Assembly (NCBI RefSeq): GCF_010894455.1
Contig: NZ_JAAIXY010000020.1
Location: 149,023-213,022, forward strand
Reading direction: 5' to 3'
Length of the DNA: 64,000 nucleotides
Source of the DNA: Myxococcus eversor
Lineage (GTDB): Bacteria; Myxococcota; Myxococcia; Myxococcales; Myxococcaceae
Shown: one piece after another, positions 16,303 through 28,800 of the stretch
How the letters are laid out: the number at the start of each line of letters is the position of its first letter
Numbering within the stretch: the first letter of the stretch is position 1
Program-made: the position numbers and the translations under genes
Notes under the pieces: generated by a model
Database searches by the model: none
Told to the model about the DNA's origin: nothing
What the model saw: the letters and a program-made list of their open reading frames with translations, nothing else

Positions 16303-17709
16303 ATGTCCAGCGCCTCGCTCCCCGCCGACTTCCTCCGCGCTCTCTCCGAGGGCTTTCCCGCCGACTTCCTCACCCAGGACGCGGAGGAGTTGAAGGAGTA
16401 CGGGCGCGACTGGACGCGCGTATACGCCCCGGCCCCCAGCGCGGTGGCGCTGCCCCGCACCACGGACGAGGTCGCCCGACTGCTCGCCCTGTGCCACCAG
16501 CACGCCGTGGCGGTGGTGCCCTCCGGCGGGCGCACGGGCCTGGCGGGCGGCGCGGTGGCGGCGAAGGGCGAGGTGGTGCTGTCGCTCCAGCGCATGGCGC
16601 GCCTGGGCCCGGTGGACCTGCTCGGCAACACGGTCCGCGTGCAGGCGGGCGCGGTGACGGAGGCGGTGCACCGCCACTGCGCCGAGCATGGCCTGACGTG
16701 GCCGGTGGACTTCGCCTCCAAGGGCTCCAGCACGGTGGGCGGCAACATCGCCACCAACGCGGGTGGGGTGAAGGTCATCCGCTACGGCCTCACCCGCAAC
16801 TGGGTGTTGGGCCTCCAGGTGGTGACGGCGGACGGCCGCGTGCTCGAGCTCAACGGCGCGCTGGAGAAGAACAACACCGGCCTGGATTTGCGCCAGCTCT
16901 TCATCGGCAGCGAGGGCACGCTGGGCGTCATCACCGAGGCCACCCTCAAGCTGACGCAGTTGCCCGGCAAGCAGGACGTCTTCCTCTTCGCCGTGCCGGA
17001 CGTGGCCTCCGTGCTGCGGCTGTTCCGGGACGCGCGCCAGCAGACGGCCTTCCTCATCTCCGCCTACGAGTTCTTCACGGACCGGTGCCTTTCGCGCGTG
17101 CAGCGCCACCGCAAGCTGCGCTCCCCCTTCGAAGCGCCCAGCGGCTGCTACGTGCTGCTGGAGGCGGAGCCCCGCGACGCGGCGGCGGTGGAGGCGTGGC
17201 TGGGCTCGCTCTTCGAGCGGGGGCTGGTGACGGACGGCACGCAGGCGCAGGGCGCGGCCCAGGCCGCGGAGCTGTGGGCGCTGCGCGAGGGCATCAGCGA
17301 GAGCCTGTCCGCCACGGGCCTGCCCCACAAGAACGACATCTCCCTGCCCGTCGCGGGCCTGGAGGCGTTCTGCGCGGAGCTGGAGGCCGTCTTCCAGTCG
17401 CGCTACCCGGGGTGGGAGATCTGCCTCTTCGGCCACATCGGCGACGGCAACCTGCACGTCAACGTGATGAAGCCGGACGCGCTGGACAAGGCGGAGTTCC
17501 TGGCCCACACGAAGCAGGCGGACCCCACCATGTTCGAGCTGGTGCGCAAGCACGCGGGCAGCATCTCCGCGGAGCACGGCATCGGCCTGTTGAAGAAGGA
17601 CTACCTGGGCTACTCGCGCTCCGAGGAGGAGCTGGCCCTCTTGCGCGCGCTCAAGCGGACCCTGGACCCCCGGGGCGTGCTCAACCCCGGCAAAATCCTG
17701 GACGCCTGA
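16303..17709 (+). CDS. GlcD-type FAD-linked dehydrogenase, likely D-2-hydroxyglutarate dehydrogenase
   Basis: This 468-residue flavoprotein starts at ATG 16303. The PCMH-type FAD-binding domain carries VVPSGGRTGLAGGAVA at 71-86 and FASKGSSTVGGNIATNAGGVKVIRYG at about 136-165. The C-terminal FAD-oxidase domain carries FGHIGDGNLHVNVM near 376 and SAEHGIGLLKK near 424, ending DPRGVLNPGKIL. This is the VAO-family group that includes D-lactate, glycolate and D-2-hydroxyglutarate dehydrogenases. Substrate cannot be read from motifs alone. Its immediate convergent neighbour is serA. SerA of some bacteria forms D-2-hydroxyglutarate from 2-oxoglutarate and a dedicated flavoenzyme recycles it, which favours the D-2-hydroxyglutarate assignment. 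Confidence 0.85.
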   Translation: MSSASLPADFLRALSEGFPADFLTQDAEELKEYGRDWTRVYAPAPSAVALPRTTDEVARLLALCHQHAVAVVPSGGRTGLAGGAVAAKGEVVLSLQRMARLGPVDLLGNTVRVQAGAVTEAVHRHCAEHGLTWPVDFASKGSSTVGGNIATNAGGVKVIRYGLTRNWVLGLQVVTADGRVLELNGALEKNNTGLDLRQLFIGSEGTLGVITEATLKLTQLPGKQDVFLFAVPDVASVLRLFRDARQQTAFLISAYEFFTDRCLSRVQRHRKLRSPFEAPSGCYVLLEAEPRDAAAVEAWLGSLFERGLVTDGTQAQGAAQAAELWALREGISESLSATGLPHKNDISLPVAGLEAFCAELEAVFQSRYPGWEICLFGHIGDGNLHVNVMKPDALDKAEFLAHTKQADPTMFELVRKHAGSISAEHGIGLLKKDYLGYSRSEEELALLRALKRTLDPRGVLNPGKILDA

Positions 17710-17733
17710 GCGCGCCTGCGGGCTCGCGTCACG

Positions 17734-18987
17734 TCAGGAGACGATGCGCGTCTTGATGTCCGTCGTCAGGCCGGCGATGGCGTCACAGACGGGGCGCGAC
17801 ACGTCCTGGTCCAGGTCCATGACCAGGTAGCCGATGTTCGCGTCCGTGCTGAGGACCTGCGCGTGGATGTTGGCGTTCAAGTCGGAGACGATGCGGTTGA
17901 TGTCGCGCAGCACGCCGGGGATGTTCCGGTGCACGTTGAGGATGCGGTGGGTGCCGGGGATGAGCGGCGCCTCCACCATGGGGAAGTTCACCGAGCCCGT
18001 CGTCGCGCCCGTCCGGAAGAACTTGGAGAGGCTGACGGCCACCTCCCTGCCGATGGACGCCTGTGCCTCCTCCGTGGAGCCGCCGATGTGCGGCGTCAGG
18101 ATGACGTTGGGCAGGTTCTGCAACTCGGTAACGAATCCATCCGAGTTGCCCTCGGGCTCCTCCGGGTAGACGTCCACCGCGGCGCCGCCCAGGTGCTTGG
18201 AGCGCAGCGCCGCCGCGAGCGCGGGGATGTCCACCACCGTGCCCCGGCTGGCGTTGATGAGGCAGGCGCCCTGCTTCATCTTCGCGAGCTGCTCGGCGCC
18301 CATCATCATGTGCGTGGACGTCAGCGCCGGGACATGGAGCGTGACGAAGTCGGATTCGGCGAGCAGCTCGTCCAGCGTGCCCACCGCGCGCGAGTTGCCC
18401 AGGGGCAGCTTCGTCATGACATCGAAGTAGAGCACCCGCAGGCCCAGGGACTCCGCGAGCACGCCGAGCTGCGAGCCGATGTGGCCATAGCCGATGATGC
18501 CCAGCGTCTTGCCGCGCACCTCGTGGCTGCCGGTGGCGACCTTGCGCCACTGGCCCGTGTGCACCTCGCGGCTGCGGTCGAAGAGCTGCCGCGTCAGGGC
18601 GATGATTTCGGCGATGACCATCTCCGCCACGCTGCGCGTGTTGCTGAACGGCGCGTTGAAGACGGGGATGCCGTGCGTGTTGGCGGACGTCAGGTCCACC
18701 TGGTTGGTGCCGATGCAGAAGGCGCCGATGGCGAGCAGCTCGTCCGCGTGCACCAGCGACTCCGCCGGCACCGTCGTCTTGCTGCGGATGCCCAACAGGT
18801 GCACGCCCTTGAGGCGCTCGGCCAGCTCCGCCGGCTTGAGCGCGGAGGACGTGCGCTCCACCACGAAGCCCTCGGCGGCCAGCAGCACCTCGGCCGAGGG
18901 GTGGATGTTCTCCAGCAGCAGGGCGCGGAACGGACCCTCGTTGAGAATCGGGCGCGTCGGGGACGGCGGGAACCGGGCAGTGCTCAT
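17734..18987 (-). CDS. serA: D-3-phosphoglycerate dehydrogenase
   Basis: This 417-residue enzyme catalyses the first step of serine biosynthesis, oxidising 3-phosphoglycerate with NAD. The nucleotide-binding GYGHIG is at 166-171. The catalytic set Arg248 (NASRGT), Glu277 (YPEEPEG) and His300 (TPHIGG) is intact. A C-terminal ACT domain at about 348-415 (RILNVHRNIPGVLRDINRIVSDLNANI) would bind serine for feedback control. It is the short E. coli-type form without the intervening ASB domain. It ends 24 bases from the stop of the flavoprotein on the opposite strand, a gene pairing that makes sense if SerA also generates D-2-hydroxyglutarate. Confidence 0.96.
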   Translation of the reverse strand: MSTARFPPSPTRPILNEGPFRALLLENIHPSAEVLLAAEGFVVERTSSALKPAELAERLKGVHLLGIRSKTTVPAESLVHADELLAIGAFCIGTNQVDLTSANTHGIPVFNAPFSNTRSVAEMVIAEIIALTRQLFDRSREVHTGQWRKVATGSHEVRGKTLGIIGYGHIGSQLGVLAESLGLRVLYFDVMTKLPLGNSRAVGTLDELLAESDFVTLHVPALTSTHMMMGAEQLAKMKQGACLINASRGTVVDIPALAAALRSKHLGGAAVDVYPEEPEGNSDGFVTELQNLPNVILTPHIGGSTEEAQASIGREVAVSLSKFFRTGATTGSVNFPMVEAPLIPGTHRILNVHRNIPGVLRDINRIVSDLNANIHAQVLSTDANIGYLVMDLDQDVSRPVCDAIAGLTTDIKTRIVS

Positions 18988-19113
18988 GTCGCCGTGCGTT
19001 AGACCCCGGCCCCCAGGCTGTCAAGCGCGGGGTGAGGGGGCTGGAGGACCCTGTGTCGAAGGCCGGGAAGGTGGGCGGCCCGCCGTGCGCGACGTGGGGG
19101 GTGGGGTGTCCGG

Positions 19114-19152
19114 AAAAAGAAAGCGGGCGGCCCGGCTTCCCGGACCGCCCGC
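19114..19152 (-). terminator. Rho-independent terminator of the protease gene
   Basis: Arms 19123-19135 and 19140-19152 form a 13-bp GC-rich stem with one mismatch and a four-base loop. On the minus strand it is followed by TTTCTTTTT, 29 bases downstream of the protease stop codon. Position and strand fit transcription coming from the protease gene. Confidence 0.85.
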
Positions 19153-19181
19153 GAGGGACTGTGTGCGTCAGGACCCCGGAG

Positions 19182-20843
19182 CTACTGGACGGTCCACGCC
19201 ACGGTGCCGGTGCAGGAGGTGCTGCCGTAGCAGCCCGCGCGGACCTGGTAGGTGCCGCCCGCGCCCGCGGGCACGGTGTAGTTGGCGTAGGACAGCGCGC
19301 CGCAGGAGTCGTCGTTGCTCGTCACCTGCTGGCCCGCGCTGTTGTACAGGCGCAGGTAGGTGTCGCCGGTGCCGGTGGAGCCCGCCACGGTGCAGGTGCC
19401 GAAGGAGATGCTCTGGCCAGCGGCCACGGTGATGTCCCGGTTCGTGGTGCCCGTCTGCGCGCTGTTGGTGGCGCTGCCGGTGTACGTGAAGGAGCCGTTC
19501 GACGGCGTCGGGCCGGTGCCGCCGCCCTCGAGCGTCCAGGCCACCGTGCCGGAGCAGGCGCCGGAGGAGTAGCAGCCCGCGCGGACCTCGAAAGTCCCCG
19601 CAGCCGTCGCGGTGAAGGTCAGCTTCGAGCCCCGGCCGCCGCACTCGTCATCGTTGCTGGCGACCTCGCCCCCGCTGGGGCCGAACAGGCGCAGGAAGGA
19701 GTCACCCGTCACGGAGGCGCCGGTGACGCCGCAGGTGCCCAGGGTGATTTTCTGGCCGGCCGTCAGGGCCACCGTCTTGTTGGCGGTGTTGGTGGTGGCG
19801 CTGGCGGTGTTGCTGGCGGAGAAGGTGAAGCTGCTGCCGCCCGTGGGCGGCGGGCCGGAGCCGCACAGCCGCGTGCTGGTGGACGCCTGGCACAGCGCGG
19901 TGATGGCGTTGTTCACGTAGGTGATTTCCTCGCCGCCGCAGCCCGTCTCCGAGCAGGTGTTCACGACGTAGCAGCTCCCGCTGCGCACGTAGTCCGTGTC
20001 GCCGCGCACGAGGATGCCCGCCAGGGTGTGGCCCGCCGTCTCGTACACGCCCGAGCCGGAGTTGCCGGCGAAGGTGTCCGTCGTCGCGACGAAGTAGTCC
20101 AGCGTGGTGGCGTTGGGCGTGCGCACCGAGCCGCCGGAGTCAATCTTGAAGGGGATGCCGCTGCCGGAGCCGATGACGGCCACGTTGGCGCCAGAAGCCA
20201 GCGCCGTGTTGCCAGCGCGCACGGGCGCGGGCGTGAAGCGCGGCGCCGCGGAGCGGTCCAGCTTGAGGATGGCGAAGTCCAAGTCGCGGCCGCCCGTCGT
20301 CTCCAGCTTCTGCACGACGATGGACTGGCAGGAGAAGATGTCCGCGGTCGTCACCGTCTTCAGCGCGGTGGCGGACGTACGGTAGTAGTTGAAGACGAAG
20401 CGCGTGTTGCGGCAGTCCGCCGCCGTCTCCACGCAGTGGCCGGCCGTCAGCACCAGGTCATCGTCGATGAGGGTGCCCGAGCACCACGCCGCCGTGGGGT
20501 CCGTCCGGAAGCGCTGGTTGGTGCAGAGGTTCTCGTACGTGCCCAGGTTCGGGCCGTTGAAGGTGACGTTGTTGGGGTTGGTCGCGTTGAAGTCCGACGG
20601 GGACATCAGCGCCACGGTGGCCTGCTCGGCCCGGGCCCTCAGCGTGGCGTCGGTGTGCTCGAACACGTCCTTGCGGTCATCGTTGCCGTAGACCACGGGC
20701 TGCTCGCCGGTCTCCGTCTCAGGAGTCTGCGGAGCCTCCTCGCCAGGCGAGGCCTCGGGGCCCGGCTGACAGGCGGTGAAGGCGAAGGTACACAGCAGCG
20801 CGCCAAGGAACTTCCGGGCGGCGCCATTCCGGGTGTTGGACAT
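19182..20843 (-). CDS. Secreted trypsin-like serine protease with two PPC domains
   Basis: This 553-residue lipoprotein has a lipobox ending FTAC with Cys25. A chymotrypsin-fold protease domain covers about 50-330, with His136 in LTAGHC, Asp189 in DLDFAILKLD and Ser262 in GNSGSG. The fold resembles V8/glutamyl-endopeptidase types. Two tandem pre-peptidase C-terminal domains follow at about 345-440 and 455-552, each with a SFTF/SFTY start, GDSFLRLF or GDTYLRLY, SNDD and a Cys-containing YEVRAGCY-like end. PPC domains are usually removed or help secretion and substrate binding. It is probably a surface or secreted predation/nutrition enzyme. A strong terminator follows directly, so it is monocistronic. 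Confidence 0.9.
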   Translation of the reverse strand: MSNTRNGAARKFLGALLCTFAFTACQPGPEASPGEEAPQTPETETGEQPVVYGNDDRKDVFEHTDATLRARAEQATVALMSPSDFNATNPNNVTFNGPNLGTYENLCTNQRFRTDPTAAWCSGTLIDDDLVLTAGHCVETAADCRNTRFVFNYYRTSATALKTVTTADIFSCQSIVVQKLETTGGRDLDFAILKLDRSAAPRFTPAPVRAGNTALASGANVAVIGSGSGIPFKIDSGGSVRTPNATTLDYFVATTDTFAGNSGSGVYETAGHTLAGILVRGDTDYVRSGSCYVVNTCSETGCGGEEITYVNNAITALCQASTSTRLCGSGPPPTGGSSFTFSASNTASATTNTANKTVALTAGQKITLGTCGVTGASVTGDSFLRLFGPSGGEVASNDDECGGRGSKLTFTATAAGTFEVRAGCYSSGACSGTVAWTLEGGGTGPTPSNGSFTYTGSATNSAQTGTTNRDITVAAGQSISFGTCTVAGSTGTGDTYLRLYNSAGQQVTSNDDSCGALSYANYTVPAGAGGTYQVRAGCYGSTSCTGTVAWTVQ

Positions 20844-20950
20844 GTGAAGACGACTCCTGATGGGGGACCGATGCCCGCCGCGGGGACAGGCAGGTCGCCA
20901 CTATAAAGGAGCCGGCCAGCGGAAGGGCAGCCGCCCTCCGAGGTGATTGC

Positions 20951-21328
20951 TCAGTCCGCGTCGGGATTGCGCAGCCACTCCAGGGCATCCTGCCGCGTCT
21001 CGAAGGTGCGCGTGGGGATGGTCAGCATGGCCCGCTTCGTCATGCGCCAGGCCTGCAGGCCGGAGGGGGCGTCAGTGACGACCCGCGCCGAGCGCTGCAT
21101 CCCATGCAACTGCGCGTACGCATTGAGCCCCGCCATGGAGGCCACGACGTCCGTGGGCATCACCCTCAACTGGGACTGGTCCACCAGCGCGGACCACTCC
21201 CCCGCGAACGCGACAATCGCCTTCTTCACCTCCGTCAGGTACTCGGCCAGGTCGGCGGAGGTGACCTGGGGGGGATAGACGACCTCGAGGATGCGGTCCT
21301 GCGCGTGAACGTTGATCTGGAATGGCAT
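20951..21328 (-). CDS. STAS/SpoIIAA-like small protein
   Basis: This 125-residue protein contains ILEVVYPPQVTSADLAEYLTEVKKAIVAFAGEWSALVDQSQLRVMPTDVVASMAGLNAYAQLHGMQRSARVV. The pattern resembles STAS-related or SpoIIAA-like proteins, which usually take part in partner switching or lipid and nucleotide sensing. There is no obvious phosphorylatable serine in the usual position, so an anti-sigma antagonist role is uncertain. It stands alone, 107 bp from the protease start and divergent from the pseudokinase at 21611. Confidence 0.6.
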   Translation of the reverse strand: MPFQINVHAQDRILEVVYPPQVTSADLAEYLTEVKKAIVAFAGEWSALVDQSQLRVMPTDVVASMAGLNAYAQLHGMQRSARVVTDAPSGLQAWRMTKRAMLTIPTRTFETRQDALEWLRNPDAD

Positions 21329-22578
21329 GAGTGGTGACGGCTCCGAAGGCCCGGCATCCTAGCCTCAGCCGGTGACACTCCGATACCCGACGCTTCCAAT
21401 GTCCTGGGGGGAGGTAGGTCCTCCCGCCCTGTCCGGAAGCGCCCGGAATGTCAGACCCCCCGGCTAATGACGTCCCTGCCGCCGACCCGGTATGGCCGCG
21501 CTGAAGGCGTGGCCCCGGGTTCCCAGGTGTCGCGTCGTGTTGTCGGGGCCGTCACGGGCGCTCGACGTCGTCGTGACGAGCGCCTGGGAGTGTTCCGAGG
21601 AGATTCCGCCATGCAGACCGAGCACCCCACCCCTTCGCAGGCATCCCCTCCGTGGGGCGTGGACCCGCTCGTGGGCGGGGAGCTGCATGGCCGCTTCCAG
21701 GTGCTGGAGGCGGTGAGCGAAAGCGCCTCCACGCCGCTGTACCGGGCCCTCCAGCTCCCGCTGGAGCGGGAAGTGGCGCTCCGGGTGCTGACGGCGCCGT
21801 CCGAGGACCTGGAGGCACGGCAGCGCTTCTTCCAGGAGGCCCGTGACGCCGCCAGGCTGGGCCACCCCAACACCGTCACCGTGCTCGACGCGGGCAGCAC
21901 GGACGTGGGTACGCCCTACGTCGCCCTGGAGTGGCTGGAGGGGCGCACGCTGGCCCAGGTGCTCGCCTCGGGGCCGCTGCCGTGGGCGCGCGCGGTGGAG
22001 CTGGCCCGTGGCATGGGGCGCTCGCTGCGACAGGCGCACCAGCGGGGCGTGGTGCACGGGGACGTGACGCCGGCCCACGTCACGCTGGTGACGGATGCGT
22101 CCGGGCGCGAGTCCTCGCATGTGAAGGTGCGCGGGTTCGGTCGGCTGCGGCCCGTCGCCGCGGAGTCGAAGCGGCTCTCGGTGCCGGAAATCACCGTGAG
22201 CGGCTCGTTCCATGGCGCGCACGCGTACATGGCGCCAGAGCGGGCCCGTGGCGTCGCCGACGCGCGCGGGGACATCTATTCGCTGGGCGTCGTCCTCTTC
22301 CAGATGCTGGTGGGGCGCGCGCCCTTCGAGTCGGAGGACCCGCTGGAGCTGGTCTTCGCCCACCACAAGGAGCCGGTGCCGGCCTTCCGTGAAGTGCGGC
22401 CGGAGCTGTCCATCCCACAGGCCGTGGAGGCGGTGGTGCGCCGCTGCCTGGAGAAGCGGCCCGAAGAGCGCTTCGCCTCCATGGACGCGGTGCTGGAGGC
22501 GCTGCGGGACGTCGGAGGGGAAGAGGAGGTGGCGGAGCCGGTGCGCGCCCCTTCGAGCGCGCACCGGACGCGGACGGC

Positions 22579-24540
<1,962 letters not shown>

Positions 24541-24803
24541 GACGGCTCCGGGGGAAGTGGGGTGCGCAGGGGAGACACTCGCGCGGTGGTGCTGGCGCGG
24601 TGTCCCGTGCCTTCTACACGAATGGCCCAGGGCGCCATTGCCTGGACGCCTCCCGCCGCGAGCCGCCTCGGGGCTGTCTCCAGGGGAGCGCGAGTCCAGG
24701 AGGGCTCCAGGGGCGCGCTCGGATGCCTGCTTCTGGGACCGGGCTGGCAAGAGGGCCTCGAAGCGGGAAGTGCATACATACCCCTCCCGGGTTGTGTTGG
24801 ACG

Positions 24804-25844
24804 ATGCACGACCCCCAGACGACGCCCCGCCTGCCGAGGCCAACGCCTGTCCCCTCACCTGTCCCCTCTGTCGAGCGCAACCAACTGGTCCTCCCCATCC
24901 CGGAGCGTCCAGCCCACGAAGCACTCGCGGAAGCCCGAGGGTGGCTCGATGGCATCCACGAGCGGATGATGGCCGCCGAGGACGAAGTGCTCCATCAGGA
25001 CATGCACTCGCTCCACCTGGGCCTGCTCACCTTGCGGCGCCGCTGGAACGAGGAGGACTGGAAGTCCTTCTGCATGGACACCGCGCGAAAGCACCCGCTC
25101 CGCTCGTTCGTCCACCAGTGTCCCTTCACCCGGAGGGCCTTCGAACGCCCCCGGGGTTATGCGGGAGACGCGGCCCTCATCGACTACCTGTACATGGACC
25201 GGGCCGCCGACGAGCTTCACGCGGGCCGTGAGGTCTACCGGTACATGCATCAGCAACCCAGCGCGGTCAGCGTGCGCGAGCGACGTGAGCTGCTGGCGCG
25301 CGCCCTCGACGCGACGGCCGAGCGCGTTCCCCAGGGCGCGCGCATCCTCTCCGTCGCGTGTGGCCACCTGCGCGAGGCCGAGTCCTCCGCGGCGGTGCGC
25401 GAGCGCCGCGTTCAAGAACTCATCGCGTTCGACCAGGACCCGCTGAGCCTCGCTGAGATTTCGCACCACCAGCCGCTCGACGTGGTGCGCCCCCACTGCG
25501 GCTCGGTGCGCGCGCTGCTCGCCGGCAAGGTGGCCTTCAGCGAGTTGGACTTCGTCTACTCCGCGGGCCTCTACGACTACCTCTCCGCCTCCGTCGCCAC
25601 GCGGCTCACCGGGCTGCTCTTCGGCATGCTGCGCTCGGGGGGACGGCTGCTGGTGGCCAACTTCGCGCGCTTTCCTCCGGAGACGGGCTACATGGAGGCC
25701 TTCATGGACTGGTGGCTCACCTACCGGGAGGAGGACGACATGCGCGCCCTGCTCGCCGAGGTGCCGCTGGAGTTGATCGACTCCGTGCGGCTGTTCCGCG
25801 ACAGCCAGGACAACGTCATCTATCTGGAGCTGACCCGCCGCTGA
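24804..25844 (+). CDS. Class I SAM-dependent methyltransferase-like protein
   Basis: This 346-residue protein starts at the ATG in GACGATGCACG. An N-terminal helical part (about 30-115) ends in CPFTRRAFERPRGYAGDAALIDYLY, a motif I associate with a family of methyltransferase-like proteins common in myxobacteria. The Rossmann part has motif I at 180-190 (RILSVACGHLREAE), an acidic residue at Asp210 after strand 2 (IAFDQDP), LDFVYSAGLYDYL and SGGRLLVANF. The substrate is unknown; lipid or fatty acid methyl-ester formation is one possibility by family memory only. The stop is 16 bases from the stop of the large convergent kinase gene. The 263-bp region upstream is shared with the divergent peptidase. 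Confidence 0.75.
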   Translation: MHDPQTTPRLPRPTPVPSPVPSVERNQLVLPIPERPAHEALAEARGWLDGIHERMMAAEDEVLHQDMHSLHLGLLTLRRRWNEEDWKSFCMDTARKHPLRSFVHQCPFTRRAFERPRGYAGDAALIDYLYMDRAADELHAGREVYRYMHQQPSAVSVRERRELLARALDATAERVPQGARILSVACGHLREAESSAAVRERRVQELIAFDQDPLSLAEISHHQPLDVVRPHCGSVRALLAGKVAFSELDFVYSAGLYDYLSASVATRLTGLLFGMLRSGGRLLVANFARFPPETGYMEAFMDWWLTYREEDDMRALLAEVPLELIDSVRLFRDSQDNVIYLELTRR

Positions 25845-25860
25845 GGCCTGGGGCTCGCTT

Positions 25861-28800
25861 TCAGTGCACGGGCGGCCCGGGTGGCTCGAGCTGCGAGGGT
25901 GGCCCGGAGCAGGGCAGGGTGACGGTGAAGGTGGAGCCTTCGCCCGGCGTGCTCTCCACGTCGATGGTGCCGCCCAGGGCCTGGACGATTTCCCGCACAA
26001 TCCACAGGCCCAGGCCGAAGCCGCCGTAGTGGCGCACGGACACCGCGCGCTCGAAGCGGCCGAAGATGCGCGAGCGGTCCTCGTCGGCGATGCCGATGCC
26101 GAAGTCCCTGACCCGCAGTCGCGCGTGGCTGCCCCGCTGCTCCAGGGTGATTTCAATCGGCTGGCCGGCGCCGTACTTCATCGCGTTGGACAGGAGATTT
26201 CCCACCACCTGCTCCAGGCGCATGGCGTCCCAGTAGCCCGCGAGGCGGTGCTCGGGGGCGAGGAGTCGCACCGGGCACTCGGCGCGAGCGAGCGCCTCGC
26301 GGCTGCGCTCCAACTGCCCGTGGACGAGGGCCACCAGGTCCACCTCGGAGAGCTTGATGTGGAGCTGGCCCTGGGCGAGCCGGGAGATGTCCAGCAAGTC
26401 ACTCACCAATCGCCCCAGGCGCTGCGTCTGGGCGGAGGCGGACTCCAGCTTGGCGGTGAGCTTCTCCGGCGGCAGGTGGCCGCCCGTGGCGCGGGCCTGG
26501 ACCTGGAGGCCCTGGATGTGGAGCTGGAGCGAGGTGAGCGGCGTCTTCAGCTCGTGCGCGGCGATGGAGAGGAAGTCATCGCGGCGGCGCACCGCCTCCT
26601 GCTCGGCGCGGTACAGGCGGCCCTGCTCCTCGGAGAGCGCGGCGATGCGCGCGAAGTTCTCCGCGTTCTCCAGCGCGGCGCCGGCCAGCACCGTGACGAA
26701 CTCCGCCAGGTGCTCCTCCAGCTCGCCGAACAGCGCGCCCACCTGCCGGTGCGTGGCGACGACGCACGCCACCGTCTTGCCGCGCACCTGGAGGGGGGCG
26801 CAGAGCAGCGAGCGCACGCCGAGCAGCTCCATGCTCTCGCTCACGCCTCCGGGCAGCCCCTGTCCGAGCACGGTGATTCGGCCCGTCTCCATCGCGCGAG
26901 CGAGGGCGGTGCGGCTGATGCCCACCGCGTCCGCGTCCTCGTCGTGGGGCAAATCCCGAGGGTCCACCACCGCGCAGTGCTCGGCGCGCAGCAACTCCAG
27001 CATGGACTGTCGGGCGGCCTCGAACACGGCCTCGCGCGAGAGGGCGGACGCGAGCCTGCGGCCAGCCTCCAGCACGCGCGGGAAGCGGTCCACCAGGGAG
27101 AGGGTGCGGGTGCCTCCCCGCGCGGCGACCTCCGGTGACAGGCCCTCCTCCATCTCCTCCAGCGCCCGGGTGGCCGTGGCCAGGTCCGCCGCCGCGTCGG
27201 CCTGGCCCAGCGCGCGGCCCAGCTCTCCGCGGGCCTTGAGGCTCTGGGCATGCTCGTGCCGCATCTGCTGGGCATCGGCCACTTGCAGAGACTGCTCCAG
27301 GAAGCGCCTGGCCGCGCGGGGCTGGCCTCGCAGGGCGGCCACCAGTCCCCGCTCGCGCAGCGCATGGGGGAGGTTGTTGCGGTAGGTGCGCGCCAGCGCA
27401 TGGGCGCGTCGGGCCGTGTCGTCGGCGCGCTTGAGCAGGGCCTCGCGTCGCGCGGCGGCCAGGGGCGACGTGCTCTCCGCGAGTAGGCGCAGCGCCGTCG
27501 CCAGCAGCGGGCCGATGGGGGCCACGTACTCCTGACGCAGGTGTGCCTCGTCCACCAGACGCGAGGCGCGCTCCAGCACCTCCACCGCGCCCGCGGCATC
27601 GCCCTGACGCATCCGGCGCAGCGCCTCCGCTTGAAGCACGCCCGCGTAGCTCTGCGGGTCCGGCTGGTCGGAGTTGTTCAGCTCGCCGTCCAGCAGCGTG
27701 CCCGGAATCCTCCCGCCGGACGCCTTGGCCCACGCCTCCAGGCCCAGGCGCGCCGAGTAGCGGTCTCCCAGCGCAAGGGCGGCTGCGTGCAGCCGTTGGC
27801 TCGTCTCCAGCGACTCGCGCAGCCGGCCCAGCCGATAGAGCGCCATGGCCACCTGGAACGTGGCGTTGTTCACCTCCCACGGGTCGCCGGTGCGCTCCAG
27901 CAGTCGAATCGCCTCGTTGCACTTCTCGATGCAGTCGTGGAAGCGCGAGGCCGCGTAGCAGGCCAGCCCGTAGAAGTGCAGCGTCTGGCCCTGGCCCCAC
28001 AAGTCACTCTGCTCCTGGCGCATCGCCAGGGACTTCTCCGCGTAGGCGAAGGCGCGCTGGAACCAGGGCACCGTGGTGAGCGCGGGCGAGTGCTCCGAGT
28101 ACGCCTGCGCGAGCTCCGGCGTCGGCGGGTAGCGCTCCGCGAGGTTCAAGTCCCGCAGGTGCGCCCACAGCACCGCCATGCGTCCGCGCCGGTACCAGTA
28201 GCCATAGGCGAGCCGGCTGTAGAGGCGCACCGCCTGGAGGTCGCTCTCCCCGCCCGCGAGCGGCCTGCGGGAGAGGAACCTGCGCGGCGCCACCGTGTGC
28301 GCCGCCTGCGCCAGGATTTCCCAGACGGCGCTGGCGCCGGTGAGCACGCCCCCGGGAGGCACCCACCGCCCCATCAACTTGAGGCCCTGCTCCAGCGCGA
28401 GCGTCGCCTCACCGAAGTCGCCGCGCTTGAAGGCCAGCTCTCCCAGGTGGCCCAGGACGCGCGCCTGCTCCTGTTTGTCCCGCGCCAGGGCCTGGGCGCG
28501 CTCCAGTTGCTGGCGGGACTCCTCGTAGCGTCCGCGCAGCATGAGGACGTTGCCCAGTCCGGAGGCGACGCGGAAGCGCGTGCCCGCGTCCGCGCCCGCC
28601 GCGCCCCGTTCGGCGATGCGGTAGTTCAGCTCCGCCGTCTCCAGCGCGAAGCGCCTGCGCGCCAGCTCCGCGGCCACCAGCGCGTGGGGCAGCGCCTGTG
28701 CGTACTCACCCGCCGCGTCGAAGTGATAGGCCAGCTCGAACGAGTCCTGCGGCAACTGGCTCGCCGCGGAGCGCGCCGCAAGCCGATGCAGCTCCCGTCG

